A DNA stretch of 60,000 nucleotides from Symsagittifera roscoffensis (lineage: Eukaryota; Xenacoelomorpha; Acoela; Convolutidae): NCBI RefSeq assembly GCF_963678635.1, contig NC_087063.1:2642073-2702072 (forward strand), read 5' to 3'. Below the pieces are notes generated by a model, which was not told where the DNA came from, did no database searches, and saw only the letters and a program-made list of their open reading frames with translations. The position numbers and the translations under genes are program-made. Below are positions 30,701 through 41,260 of this stretch, piece after piece (position 1 is the stretch's first letter; every line of letters begins with the position of its first letter).

Positions 30701-33700
30701 AGAGCCGCTGCGGTTACGTCACACCTCCGAACGCCTACAGAAGTTCTTCAATCTGTCTTTTTCTTGTCTTTTCTCTAAGACATTTTGCTTGTAATGGCCC
30801 TGATTTGAGTTTTTATGCTACAGAAATCTTTTTTTTTCGTTAGCTGCTTTGTGGACTTTGATCCTTCTTGCTTCTTATGCTCTTATTTTTTGTTTTTTTT
30901 CTGATGGAAAATTTGCTACCGTTTCTTCATGTTTATGACCACCCTATGATTAATTTACATCTCTGGTTAGTTACATTTTGTCCCCGCCGTTTGGTGTATT
31001 TCAAGATTCCGCTCTTTGCGTGTTCTTCATTTCCTAATGTTTTTGTTGTTCCGACCATTGAAAGTGGGAAAGAACTTTGTATTCGAGTGTTTCAATTTTT
31101 CATTTTTTTTATTATCCAAGAAAAATCAGGTACCACAAAAAGTATTCGACTCGGTTGAGTGATATATCAGTTTAAAACCTTTTCGGTCGTGATTCGAAAG
31201 ACACTGGAAAACTTTGAAAAAAAATTCTCAGTGTCGAGAAAAACCTTTTGAACTTTTTGATTTTTGGTCTAATTTCGAGCAAATAAGGCGAGCGAGCAGG
31301 CTTTTTAAAAAAGAATAAGACATCAAACTTAAAAGTCTTTTTTGGAGTCAGTTTTTAATAGAAAACTGTTGCCGGATTTGACTAGTGTACTGTGGCTGTC
31401 GAATGTGCCTAAAGGTCAAATTTTCCAGATCATCAAAGCACGCACAAAAAAAACATCACTAATTTAAAGAAAAAATTGAAAAAAAACTTTGTATTTTTTT
31501 TAGAATATGGAATAACATTTTGTACTACTTGCACAGCAACTGGTTATGCTTGTTTTAATTTTTGTTCTGTTTTTTAAAGTTTTTTGTTCCCTGTTGTGGC
31601 CTCGGTGATATACTTTGGTTTTCGGCTCCACTTTTTCTGTTCTTTGGTTTTCTTTGTATTTAGGTTTTATTTTCCTGTCAGATTCCTCTTGGCAGTAGCC
31701 CTATCATTTTTCCTCACATTTGGCATTTGTTGTTTCGGCTATCGAATCTGAATGCTCAATGTTGCATTCTCAGGCTGAATATTTGCTTTTTATCAAGCTG
31801 TTTACATAACTTTTTAGTTGATTCCCGAGATTTTTGATTGAGACTTCTTAGGTTCTTAAATATCGTAGTGCATATCTGCACACCTCAGCTGTTTTGACAA
31901 TGTCCCTATATTCTATATCTTTTTATCATAAGTTTTGTAGATTGACAGCGTTTTGACGAAAAAAGCATATCATACAATTTTCATTGAAAATCTTTCAATT
32001 TTACTTTCAGAATGTGGTAAAAAATTTATTATAAAATTTCATAGAATAAAAAATGCTTTGTTTACTTTATTCATACTCTTTTTGGTCCTTGGAACTTTAT
32101 AATAAGGATTTTTTTCATTGTATGAAATTGTATGATACGCATTTTTGTCAACCGGGCCACCAACAAAGGTGGAGATTGCTTTAGACAAGAACCAAAAGAC
32201 ACATGAAAAGACAGTCATTTTACGAACCAATCTGGCAGCTGGCCAGCGTAAGCATTCAACGTGCATTTTGTCGTGTGTGGCCTTGTGTGCTTCTCGGCTT
32301 TCTTGATCAAAAACTCAATTGATCTAGGTTGTTAGTTGAAGATGTTTTATTTTTTTTGATGAGTTAGGAATCAATCCACCCATCGGACAATTATCGACTT
32401 ATAAGTTTTTTCAATCATCTGTTCGTGTTTACAGCCGACAGTTAGCGTTCATACAAAAAAATTGTTAATCATTCAAGTTCATATATGAACTCTATGAAAA
32501 AAAACTGCTTGCCATACAACTTTCATACAAAAATTAAAACATGTTTTACGAACTTTTGGTACATATTTTAGTCTATTTGGTGCCTTAGAAAAATTTTAAT
32601 CATAAAAAAAAACTTTTTTGAGTGGACGAAGTAATGTTTATTTTACAACTTTCATATACAAAAAACTGTGTGATAATTTAAAAAAAAAAAACGTAGAAAG
32701 TTCACACTGAATGACGCTGAATAAAGTTACAGTTATCGTAACTTTTGACCCTGAAATAGAAAAAACAATAATAACCAGACAGTTGGAGAAAGGTTGATAA
32801 ATTCAGGAAAACAGAAAAATTACTGAACAATTTTTTTTATTATTTTTTTTTATTTTCGAACTTTAAAGACAACCTTTCGCTAAAGTTTTTTGGTCACAAA
32901 AAATTTTTTAATTGACTTTTGTCTTTGCTTACCTTGACTCATTTTGAGAAAAATGGACAAAAAGATTTGTTTAGGTTTTGCCGGGAAAACTCAAAATTCA
33001 ATTTAATTTTTAAAATTAGAAATCGGCCACTTTTTTGTGATTTTTACACATTTTGCCTTCCTTTTAACAAAGGAAACGAACTGATGTTAGAAAAAAATCA
33101 AGAGTCAAACCGCATAAAAATCAAGTTTGAGCTTGAACAGATTTAGGATTTTTTCCTGAACAAATGAAAAATGAAACTGAATTCATGAAAAATAAAAACC
33201 CGAAAAAGTAATGAATGAACTTCAGGAGTTTTTCCTTAAAATATATGAAGCGTATGAATCGATACTTGATCAAAACATATTAATTGACTGTGTGAGAAAA
33301 TGCTGATGAACTTAAGTAAACTTGAAAATTAGTAGATGGCAATCTGATAATTAAATTCCATTTTCGAAACTAGAAATCATTCACATTTCTCGTGACTTTT
33401 ACATTTTTACTGTTCGATGGTGATTCAGTTTTTTTTATAACAGAGGAAACAAACTGAATGTAAAAAAGTCAAAATGCAAAAAATTAGATTTGAGCCTGAA
33501 TAACTTTTAGGACTTTTCCTGGAAAAAATTTTCTTGAAAAATGCAAAAAGAAGCAGTGAGTCCTTTTTCCCCGATTTGCTTGGAGCTGTGGTTTTTCATT
33601 TATGAATGGTGAGCTCACTTAAAATTCCTTATGGTATTATGCCTTATTAAACAATTGTTAGCTGTAATCATTTAAATTACACTCCCAATTTTGGTTAGAT

Positions 33701-36700
33701 ATTTTTTTATTAAAAGAAGGGTTGATTAAAAACAGCAGACAAGCAATTGGAGAAGAGTCATCGAAAGCAAAATCTGAAAAATGACTTAGCTTTGAAATAA
33801 AACTTCAAATATTCAAACTAAAATAAAAATGGCTTTCAAGCTCTTCAAATTTCATGAATGATTTATGTTTGACACATCTTGATAACTTCAAATCAATTTG
33901 AGAAAAATGAATCAATATGCAATATTTTTATTCCGCACAGAAATCTGAAAAAGAAAATCCGCGTTCAAAATTAATACCGATGAATTTTACATTACTCTTA
34001 CACTTTTGAAGTTCGATAGAGGAGTTTGCTTTATTTTTCACAATACAAATTAATTGAATTTAAAAAAAGCACAACTGCGAAAAATCTAATTTTAGTTTAA
34101 ACAAATTTTAGGGAGTTTTCCGGAAAAAAATACAAAAAAATCTTGACAACCTAAAAAAAGTTTTCAATACGTTCCCAGATGGACAAAAAATGCTTGTTAT
34201 ACAATTTTCATATATGAAAAAACTGCTTCTTATACTCGTTCACACAATTTCATAGAGCAAAAGTAAGTGTATGAAAAAAGCAAAATAAGCATTTTTTCAA
34301 TAAATGAAATTGTATGATAAGCATTTTTTCCATACTACGAAGTTTTATGATGCCCATTTTTTCCATAAATAAAAATACAAAACAATTGTTTCAAAATTTC
34401 GTGTTTCAGCCGAAACACTAACCAAGGATTTTTTGTCATAAGACAACCCAGAGAGTAACTGGCAGTTACCACGCAGATAAAATGCATTTGGTGATTTTAG
34501 CCATAAAAGTTAATTAATACATTTTCACATGGAATTATATCCCAAAAAAGTAACTTTTTAAATATGGCTAGATAATTTTTATTTTGCAAATTTTGATGCT
34601 TGAGAAAAAAGGCCTGTTTTCTACAAAGTTATTTTTATTTTAGCAAACGAAACAAAAGTTGATAATCGTCTTTACAAAAAAACACCTTCTTGTGATTTTT
34701 GGACTTTGTGGGTGAAAAACTCATCCTGGACTACGTTATAAACACAAAAAGTCGAGTTTCATTCGTAAGATTTATATTTTAGCACAAAATCAAGTTTGCA
34801 GCCAAAAAAGGGATTAAAATTTTTTTACCTCAATTTTTTGTTTTTGTTTAGGAAAAAAATGCATATCATACAATTTGCAAATACGAAAATTGTATGATAA
34901 TCATTTTTTGAATGACCAGAAAAGTTCAAACGAGGCAAGTAGACTAAAAATTTCATTGAAAATTTTTAAAACACTTTTTAATTTTTGTATGAAATTTCTA
35001 TGATAAGCATTTTTTCCATAGACTTCATATATGAAACTGTATGATAAGCATTTTTCTTCTATGGACGTCAACCCGGGTTAATCCACTTTTCAAAAAAGAT
35101 CTTCATTTTAAAATTATCTGATGTTAATGTATACGTACGAGTTGACATATTCGTATGTATTCGGGGACGTCAGATACTGGTGTGCATAACAGGTGTCTCT
35201 ACTATATAAAGTCATGTATCCCGTCTCTTTGAGTTTCGAGAAAAAATTCACCCCCATCTCTTGGATAAACTCTTGCCTCAACATTTCACAAGATGTATTC
35301 TGTCCATTGAACAGTTTATGAATGTGGTTGTACGTATTCGTCCCAATACTTTGAAAAAGTTTGAAATCCAGAACTTTTTGACGACCAGACAGCTCCATAG
35401 ATTGAAGAGATTTTACTGTTTCAGGCATTACATAGTAGAACTCAGTTCTTGAAACGCTATCGATAAAAATAATGTTCATATTCAGTTTTTTTCGTTTGGT
35501 TCGACGCTCCATTTTCTTTTTTGAAAGATTTGGCATTTTTTGGAACCAGAAAAACTGCTCAGCTAATTTTTCATGAGAAAATGAATATCCATCCAAACGA
35601 TGAATCAAATACGCTCGCCAGGTTAGAAAACACTTTAGGAAAACAAATTCTGCTTCGCTTGACAACTTTTCCAACATTTTCTCTATTTGGAGAAGTTCGG
35701 CTTTCTGAACAGTCGTCCATGAGATTTGGCCAAGCGATTCGTTAATAGCGCCAATTTGAGCTTCATAGCAGCTTTCGAGTACAAAACTGCAGTTGAATAG
35801 GAATTGGAAGCGACTGCTATTGGGCCGACGTTTCAGACGACATAAATTGAAAGAGTTGGAGCGAGCGCACTCGTCATGGTAGCTGTCTACAAGTGATTCG
35901 ATATGCTGACAAGAAGTGGGCGGGTTGATTTTAGCTCGTCTGCATGAAATGTTTTCGTCCCGATTCGTTCTGAAAAGATATAATTCATTAATGTTCCTAC
36001 TTTCGAATAAAGCGAGGAAAATATATGCTCGGGGTGGTTGTTAGTTTATTCTGTCCAATTTTTTAAAAAAAATTCTCGGTGGAGCAACCCCTGGGTCTTT
36101 CTGCGCCTCGCCGAGATCGCGCACCTCTATATTAACCTGACACGAGTCTAGCGAAACAGCTCATTTTATAATTTGATGCTGTAAAGGTTATGCACATTGG
36201 CTCTTTTCCACGCTCAACCCCCCCCCCCCCCCCCCCCCACATTTAAAACTCAATTTCGAAAAACCATTTTAGCATTATCTGTCATAAATGCAAAGAGTTG
36301 TGGCATGGTGAAAAAAAATACTTCTAGCAGATTTTTTTTCATACTACATCGTAACATCATGCATTTAGCCATAATAACAAGTAAACTAGCTACAGAAATA
36401 GAAACTTTGAAATAAGTGTGGGTGGTTGGAAAAAAACTCGATTCGAATTTTTTACCCGATTCGAATTATCACGAACTACAAGTCGTTTCAAATTGAATTG
36501 AGGCAAGCTTGTTGGTCATATTCATTCCATAAACGACTCAAATTTTAACACTTAAAGTTTGAATTTATCAGCCTAAAATTCATAGTTTGTCAATATTTGA
36601 ATGTCTAAAAACTATTGAAAACCAGTTATTGTGCAGTCGGAACATTCAATGTTTTGCCCTGATACGAGCAGTCTTGTTTTTTGTTTTTGGTAAATTTGAC

Positions 36701-39700
36701 CCAATTTGAGTTAAAAAGTTACCAAAAGTCATAAACTAACCAAAAAAACAAAATTTGGGTTAACAAAATCATTAATTAATCAAAAACATGGTTAAGAAAT
36801 CTATACATAGAAAAAGTATTTATTTATCAAAGTACAAACGGGACTTTCGCGGCTATATGAATTTTGGGCGCGCTGTCTACTGGTACCTAATTCACGTACC
36901 AGAAAAAGTTCAAACTTTTTGTTTGGATCTCGTAAATTTTAACGAATTAAATAGGCCGCAGCTTGTTCTGTTCCTCGGAATTTTCGACTAGTTTAGAGAA
37001 GGCTTGTAAGGCGTCAACAATGAGATCAAATTGAAAAATTTCAGCGTTGATTTCAATTTAAGAAACAGACAATTAAGTCCAATCGAAAAAACTGATCGAT
37101 ATGTTTTTCAGCTTTTCAAACTGAATGCCAGAAAAATTAAGAATGATAAATTAGAAATAGGTCTTTCATTTTGTCTGCAAACTTTTTTGTTTCTTTTTCA
37201 GTTACCCCCATTTGCTTTTTCTTGAGTTTTGATTTATGAAGGCTTATATAAAAAGACTTTTTTTGTTTTAAACTGCAATAAAACGTGTAACCGTGAACAA
37301 GTGATTTAATTTTTATAATGTTTCATATTGAGCAAATTTATGTGTTAGTTTACGAAAGGGTTGGAAACTGAAAAAGAGCCAACTTTACTTAAGTTATCTA
37401 TTGTACCTCACGTTTGAAATCTTTCTCAAGCTGATTCAACTGCCCTTACTGGAAAAACAAAACAAAAAAAGAAAAGAAAAAATGTGTACAGCTACCAGAA
37501 CAGCAGCCGGCTATCCTGGTTTTTGCTTTTGAAACCTTTTGGGAAGCTTGAAGCAATAATAGGTACGTATCTGTAACCTTGTCAAATTATTTGTTGTGCA
37601 ATTTTGCGTGACAACAAAACGCTCAATGCGTGACAACAAATCGCTTCCAATGTTGGCGGTTCATTCAGACAATTAGAAAAAAAAGATTTTAAGCCGACTA
37701 CTTTTTAGTTTTTTTTTGTGTGACAAGAAGCATTTTTTTCCATATACGATTTGAAATGTCAATTCTGGTCTCGCAAGATCATAATTTTTTAGAAAAAAGT
37801 GGTGGTTTGTAAAATATAGCGGTCTTAACAAAGCTAATGAATTTGTGATCTGCAACACCAGAAAAATTATACTCATTTGCCACGATGAATCAAACATTGA
37901 TGGTTTAAAAAAAGATCACAAAGAGAAATTCTTATATTGTTTTCAGCTCATTACTTCAAAAAATTTTTAGCATTTTATTTGAAACAACAAACTTTAAAAT
38001 GGCACTCAAATGTGAACCTAATTTCTTTATTTAGAAAACGGGCTCTTTTCCAGTATCTTTTCTAATTTTTATTGAAATTCAACTGGCAAAAATCTATTCA
38101 ATTTGATTTTCGATGTTCAACACTGCAAATAACAACAAGTGAACAAAATCAACAAAGTTCCTGCTTGCTTACAAAATTTTCTGCCTTTCTTCTGCCATTT
38201 AGATGTCAGCGTTTTGTTTCTAACACCCCCTACCCACCTGCGAGAGTGTACTATAGCAAAGAATTTGTTCACATTGTTTGACTGTTATGAAAACTGATAT
38301 GGGGACTAAATAGACCATAATAAAATAATTGCTATGCATTTTTAACTTTTTAAAACCCCTTGTTTCACCACAAATTTGAATCTCGGGCTTTGTGGGGTAT
38401 TGAAAAAAATCAGCATTACGTGAGCTCCCGGGTTGACAAAAAATGCTTATCATACAATTTTCATTTATGAAAAAAAATGCTTATCATACTCTTTCATACA
38501 ATTTCATAGAGTAAACGTTTATGTATGAAAATAGCAAAATAAGCATTTTCTCCATACTATGAAATTGTATGATAAGCATTTTTTCCATAAATGAAAATTC
38601 AAAAAATTTTTGTTTCGAAATTTCGTGTTTCAATCGAAACACTAACCAAGGATTTTTTGTCATGAGAAAACCCAGAGTGTAACTGGCAGTTACCACGCAG
38701 ATAAACTGCATCTGGTAGTTTTAGCCATAAAAGTTAAGATCAAGAAAAAGCTAGATAATTTTTAGCTTGAAAATTATGATGGTTGAGAAAAAGGGCCTGT
38801 TTCTTTTTATAAATTTGTTTTTATCTTAGCAAATGAAACAAAAGATAATAATAATGTTTAAAAAAACATTTTCGTGTAATTTTTGGGTTTTTTGGGCGAG
38901 AAACTTATCCTCGACTACGTTATAAACACAAAATGTCCAATTTTGCATGCAATTTTTTTTTCGCAAAATTTATGTTTTAGCTGAAATGCAAATTTGCAGC
39001 CAAAAAAGGGATTAAAAATTTTTTATACCACAAGTTTTTTTTTGTTTATGAAAAAAATGCATATCATACAATTCTCATATATGAAAACTTTATGATAAGC
39101 ATTTTTCTGACCGAAATTAAATTTATGTTTTTGATTGTCAATATGCCCTCTATCATAGATACACTTATTTAAATCTATTTAAAGTTACCCAGACACGTTT
39201 TTTGATGATTTTTGAAAATTTTATTTTTTCTAAGACGAAATGACTATTTTATAATTTTCATACATGATAATTGTATGATAAGCATTTTTTCCATAGATTC
39301 ATATATGAATCTGTATGATAAGCATTTTTCTTCTATGGAAGTCAACCCGGGCTAGTAGCAAATTGGATCTCGTAAATTGTCACCCCCCAAAAGAAATAAA
39401 TCAATGGTTAAGCAGATGTGAATTTGTTTCTAGTAACGAGTCCCCCTTTTTGCAAAAATGGGGAATAGTTAAAGAGATCCATCAGCTCTTACCTTGTTCT
39501 GTGAATGGTGAAGTTTGAATAGACTTCTTGGCACGTTTGTCTTGTCAAATGGTTTGCTTTGCCATGCTTCTGTTCTAATCTCTGAAAAAATGTACTTCCC
39601 GTTTTTACCCGAATTTTTGATTTGTATTTGATAAATGAGCCACTTTTCAGTCCGAATAAGAACATAAAACAAAATCTGAGCTGAGAGTTTAATTGATAGG

Positions 39701-39722
39701 AAGATACAACATCAGAAATCAT
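27703..39722 (-). CDS. DUF229 (sulfatase/alkaline-phosphatase fold) family protein, four exons
   Basis: Proposed exons on the minus strand: 39722-39493, 35969-35139, 29427-28862, 28208-27703 (stop TGA). Boundaries are AACAAG/GTAAGAG, TCTTTTCAG, AACTC/GTACGT, TTGTTTTAG, GGCAG/GTAAAA and CATTTTCAG. Phases agree at all three junctions and the sum is 2133 nt (710 residues), a usual length for the family. Exon 2 carries IIFIDSVSR (about 243-251), the family start motif; exon 3 carries VVLSDHGNKW (DHG 468-470), the metal-binding motif, then NPFLFVILPN and DLHYLL; exon 4 begins with the Cys-rich MRSCPDI...CIC region. The N-terminus has a short hydrophobic run (FCFMFLFGL), perhaps a signal anchor, so an extracytoplasmic enzyme-like protein is inferred; substrate unknown. 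Exon 1 is least certain (an acceptor-like TTTTTTCAG at 39582-39590 would make it internal). Introns 1 and 2 (3.5 and 5.7 kb) are filled with repeats. Confidence 0.85.
28680..28795 (-). repeat. Dispersed repeat of about 110 bp in intron 3 of the DUF229 gene
   Basis: AAATAAATCAACGGTTAAGC, AGCGAATCCCCCCTTGCAAA and GATAGTTAAAGAGATGCC match 39375-39480 in the same order and orientation. Both copies sit just inside an intron, on the donor side of a DUF229 exon. Confidence 0.6.
29520..29900 (+). repeat. Dispersed repeat (copy 1) in intron 2
   Basis: Shared with 41015-41260: GGATTCGACCCCTTGCCAAC, CACTTTTAAGACATCC-like words, GCCAATATATACTAATTTTG and CCTAAAAACGCCTTTTT. It is unusually GC-rich and contains a run of C at 29869-29878. 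No frame is open. Confidence 0.55.
29901..31046. other. T-rich intronic DNA
   Basis: Intron 2 sequence. It is strongly T-rich on the plus strand with two ORFs of about 90 codons (30145 and 30868) that show no family motif, so I do not call genes. Confidence 0.35.
31047..31315 (+). repeat. Dispersed repeat, 0.27 kb (copy 1)
   Basis: It matches 40560-40815 throughout: TTGTTCCGACCATTGAAA, GAACTTTGTATTCG, AGGTACCACAAA, GAGTGATATATCA, TCGTGATTC and GAGCAGGCTT. A shorter related piece lies near 49065-49125. Confidence 0.6.
31316..31939. other. T-rich intronic DNA
   Basis: Part of intron 2 of the DUF229 gene. No gene or repeat unit recognised. Confidence 0.35.
31940..32158. mobile_element. CCCGGGTTGAC-bounded element, short and degraded
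   Basis: The left end is degraded (TTTTGACGAAAAAAGCATATC). The right end is ATACGCATTTTTGTCAACCGGG. Both ends carry the family's GCATATCATACAATTTTCAT subterminal words. Confidence 0.55.
32159..34169. other. AT-rich intronic DNA
   Basis: About 2 kb of intron 2. Loosely repeated blocks (GAAACAAACTGAAT, AAAAATC..GTTTGAGC..GAACA) recur near 33070, 33440 and 34040, spaced by roughly 0.4-0.6 kb, but are too diverged to define a unit. No gene. Confidence 0.35.
34170..35078. mobile_element. CCCGGGTTGAC-bounded element, about 0.9 kb (copy A)
   Basis: The left end is damaged (CCCAGATGGACAAAAAATGC); the right end GACGTCAACCCGGG is intact. The interior matches copy B at 38425 through CGAAACACTAACCAAGG and CTGGCAGTTACCACGCAG. 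It lies in intron 2, within 60 bp of the exon 2 donor. Confidence 0.7.
36000..36046 (+). repeat. Head fragment of the 0.5-kb repeat
   Basis: CTACTTTCGAATAAAGCGAGG followed by ATATGCTCGGGGTGG corresponds to the first 45 bases of copy 1. It lies just upstream of the exon 2 acceptor, inside intron 1. Confidence 0.5.
36218..36238 (+). repeat. Poly-C tract, 21 bases
   Basis: An uninterrupted run of 21 C in otherwise AT-rich intron 1. The length may be imprecise in the assembly. Confidence 0.85.
36440..36682 (+). repeat. Second copy of the repeat at 25681, with the shared hairpin tail
   Basis: The body ACGACTCAAATTTTAACAC and AACTATTGAAAACCAGTTA matches 25740-25840. The tail is GCAGTCGGAACATTCAATG, then TTTTGCCCTGATACGAGCAG. 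The tRNA-like head is not recognisable here. Confidence 0.55.
36683..38424. other. AT-rich intronic DNA
   Basis: Part of intron 1 of the DUF229 gene. No exon-like frame with family motifs and no RNA gene recognised. Several short open frames here are regarded as chance. Confidence 0.35.
38425..39353. mobile_element. CCCGGGTTGAC-bounded element, about 0.93 kb (copy B, both ends intact)
   Basis: CCCGGGTTGACAAAAAATGC at the left and GGAAGTCAACCCGGG at the right form the terminal inverted repeats. Subterminal 32-bp-like units (ATGATAAGCATTTTTTCCAT) are repeated at both ends. The interior is shared with copy A. No transposase is present. The superfamily is not recognised. Confidence 0.75.
39375..39480 (-). 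repeat. Second copy of the 110-bp intronic repeat
   Basis: AGAAATAAATCAATGGTTAA and GGGAATAGTTAAAGAGATCC. It lies 13 bp from the exon 1 donor of the DUF229 gene and pairs with 28680-28795. Confidence 0.6.
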
Positions 39723-40237
39723 TGTATAACAAAAGACTTTCAGACAAGTTAAGGCAAATTCATAACAGGCGCCGGATTTAAATTAAGTATAAAAGCCATT
39801 TTAGTTAGTTAAATAGTTTCTTAAAAACCATCGACTTAAGTGAATAAAAGTTAATTAAACACAGGTTTTTCCAAAATTTTAGTGTAGTAACGGGAAAAAA
39901 ATCATTTTCAACAATGTTTCCATTAAAAATTTAGCGAATTTAAAAGAAAACTTGAGTAATTCATTTGTGGTAACACTTATGGGGAAAATTTCAAATTTTT
40001 AGTTTTGTTATTTATAGCATGTAATCAACTCCCCCCCGCCGTGTGATCACATGTCTTGGAGAATAAAAGAAATTGGAGAATAATTACACAAAAAGCAACT
40101 TTGCTGGCCACATTGTGAAATAGCAAAAGAAAACGACAAAATAATACAAGCAATGACAGACCAGCAAAACGTCGCTTATAACCGAAAACGTGACAGAGCA
40201 TTTATTTAAGGAACACAAACTCCACAAAGTCTGAACA
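39723..40237. other. Upstream region of the DUF229 gene
   Basis: AT-rich sequence with no recognised promoter motif. Any upstream exon or trans-splice site could not be identified. Confidence 0.35.
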
Positions 40238-40310
40238 AGAAAAGCTCGTATCAAGGCGAAGCCTTGAATGTTCCAACTGCTTTTGAGGTCTATGCAAAGG
40301 TATTTGCGTT
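40238..40310 (-). repeat. Tail fragment of the 0.5-kb repeat
   Basis: AAGCTCGTATCAAGGCGAAG, CCTTGAATGTTCCAACTGC and TTTTGAGGTCTATG, inverted relative to copy 1. Confidence 0.55.
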
Positions 40311-40559
40311 AAGAAAACTGATAAAGTTTTCAATAACAAAAAACTAAAAAAAAAAAGAAATCAAAAACCAAACACGTGAAAATTCAGTAAATCTGGCATA
40401 AGCATCTACAAAATTTGGCATAAGTTGTCTTCAAAACAATAATATCAAGCAATAAAATTGAACAAAAAAATAAGAAAAAAAAATTTTTTTTTGCACAATA
40501 TCATTTAGAAAGTTGCAAAGCCAAAAAATGCTGGACGAGGCTCCGAAAATGAGTTTTTC

Positions 40560-40815
40560 ATTGTTCCGATCATTGAAAATAAGGGAACTTTGTATTTGGG
40601 TGTGAGTTTTTTTCTTTTTGCTTTCTACTCAAAATAAGGTACCACAAACAATCTTTGGACTGGTCGAGTGATATATCAAATTAAAGCTTTTTCAGTCGTG
40701 ATTCAAACCACATTAAACAATTTTCTAAAAAACTTTCCCAGTGTCAATAAAAACCGGTGTGAAAGTTTTGATTTTTCGTCTTAATTTTAGCTAATAAAAC
40801 AAATGAGCAGGCTTA
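40560..40815 (+). repeat. Dispersed repeat, 0.27 kb (copy 2)
   Basis: Homologous in the same order to 31047-31315, with about one change every few bases. Confidence 0.6.
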
Positions 40816-41014
40816 CAACAGCTAAATTACGGCTAACTTAAGACCTTAAAGCTTAACTTTAAGCAAGTAAAACTAGTTTTTAATTAGTTAGCTTCATTTG
40901 AGAACCAAAAACTTCAAGAAATTCAAAAAGTTCTCTTTATTATTTTTTTAGTTTTTCTAGTCAATTTTCTACAAAAATTTTTGTTCAATTCGCCTATATT
41001 ACTTTGACCAGTAG

Positions 41015-41260
41015 CCGATTTAGGGAGGAGAGGCCCATCTCTCAGGGATTTGACCCTCTGCCAACCCGAAGGTCCGCCCTTTGTTTTATTTTGAGATATC
41101 CATTTTTGGCTGGCTGACCTTAAATTTTTGGTGCCAGTCTACATTAATTTTAAGGGGGGAGCGCGTGATTTTTTTTTGGTCGAAATGGTCCAAGAAGTCC
41201 CTAAAAACGCCTTTTTGGCCTGTTTTTCAAAAACTTGCCTGCGTTTGATTATGTTGAGAA
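41015..41260 (+). repeat. Dispersed repeat (copy 2) matching 29520-29900
   Basis: TTTGACCCTCTGCCAACCCG, TTTTGAGATATCC and CCTAAAAACGCCTTTTTGG parallel the first copy. The 78-codon frame over it is not conserved. Confidence 0.5.

Noticed and set aside
30145-31158. Two ORFs of about 90 codons in T-rich DNA as genes
   Set aside because: They lie within an intron on the opposite strand, have no motifs, and the composition alone favours open frames.
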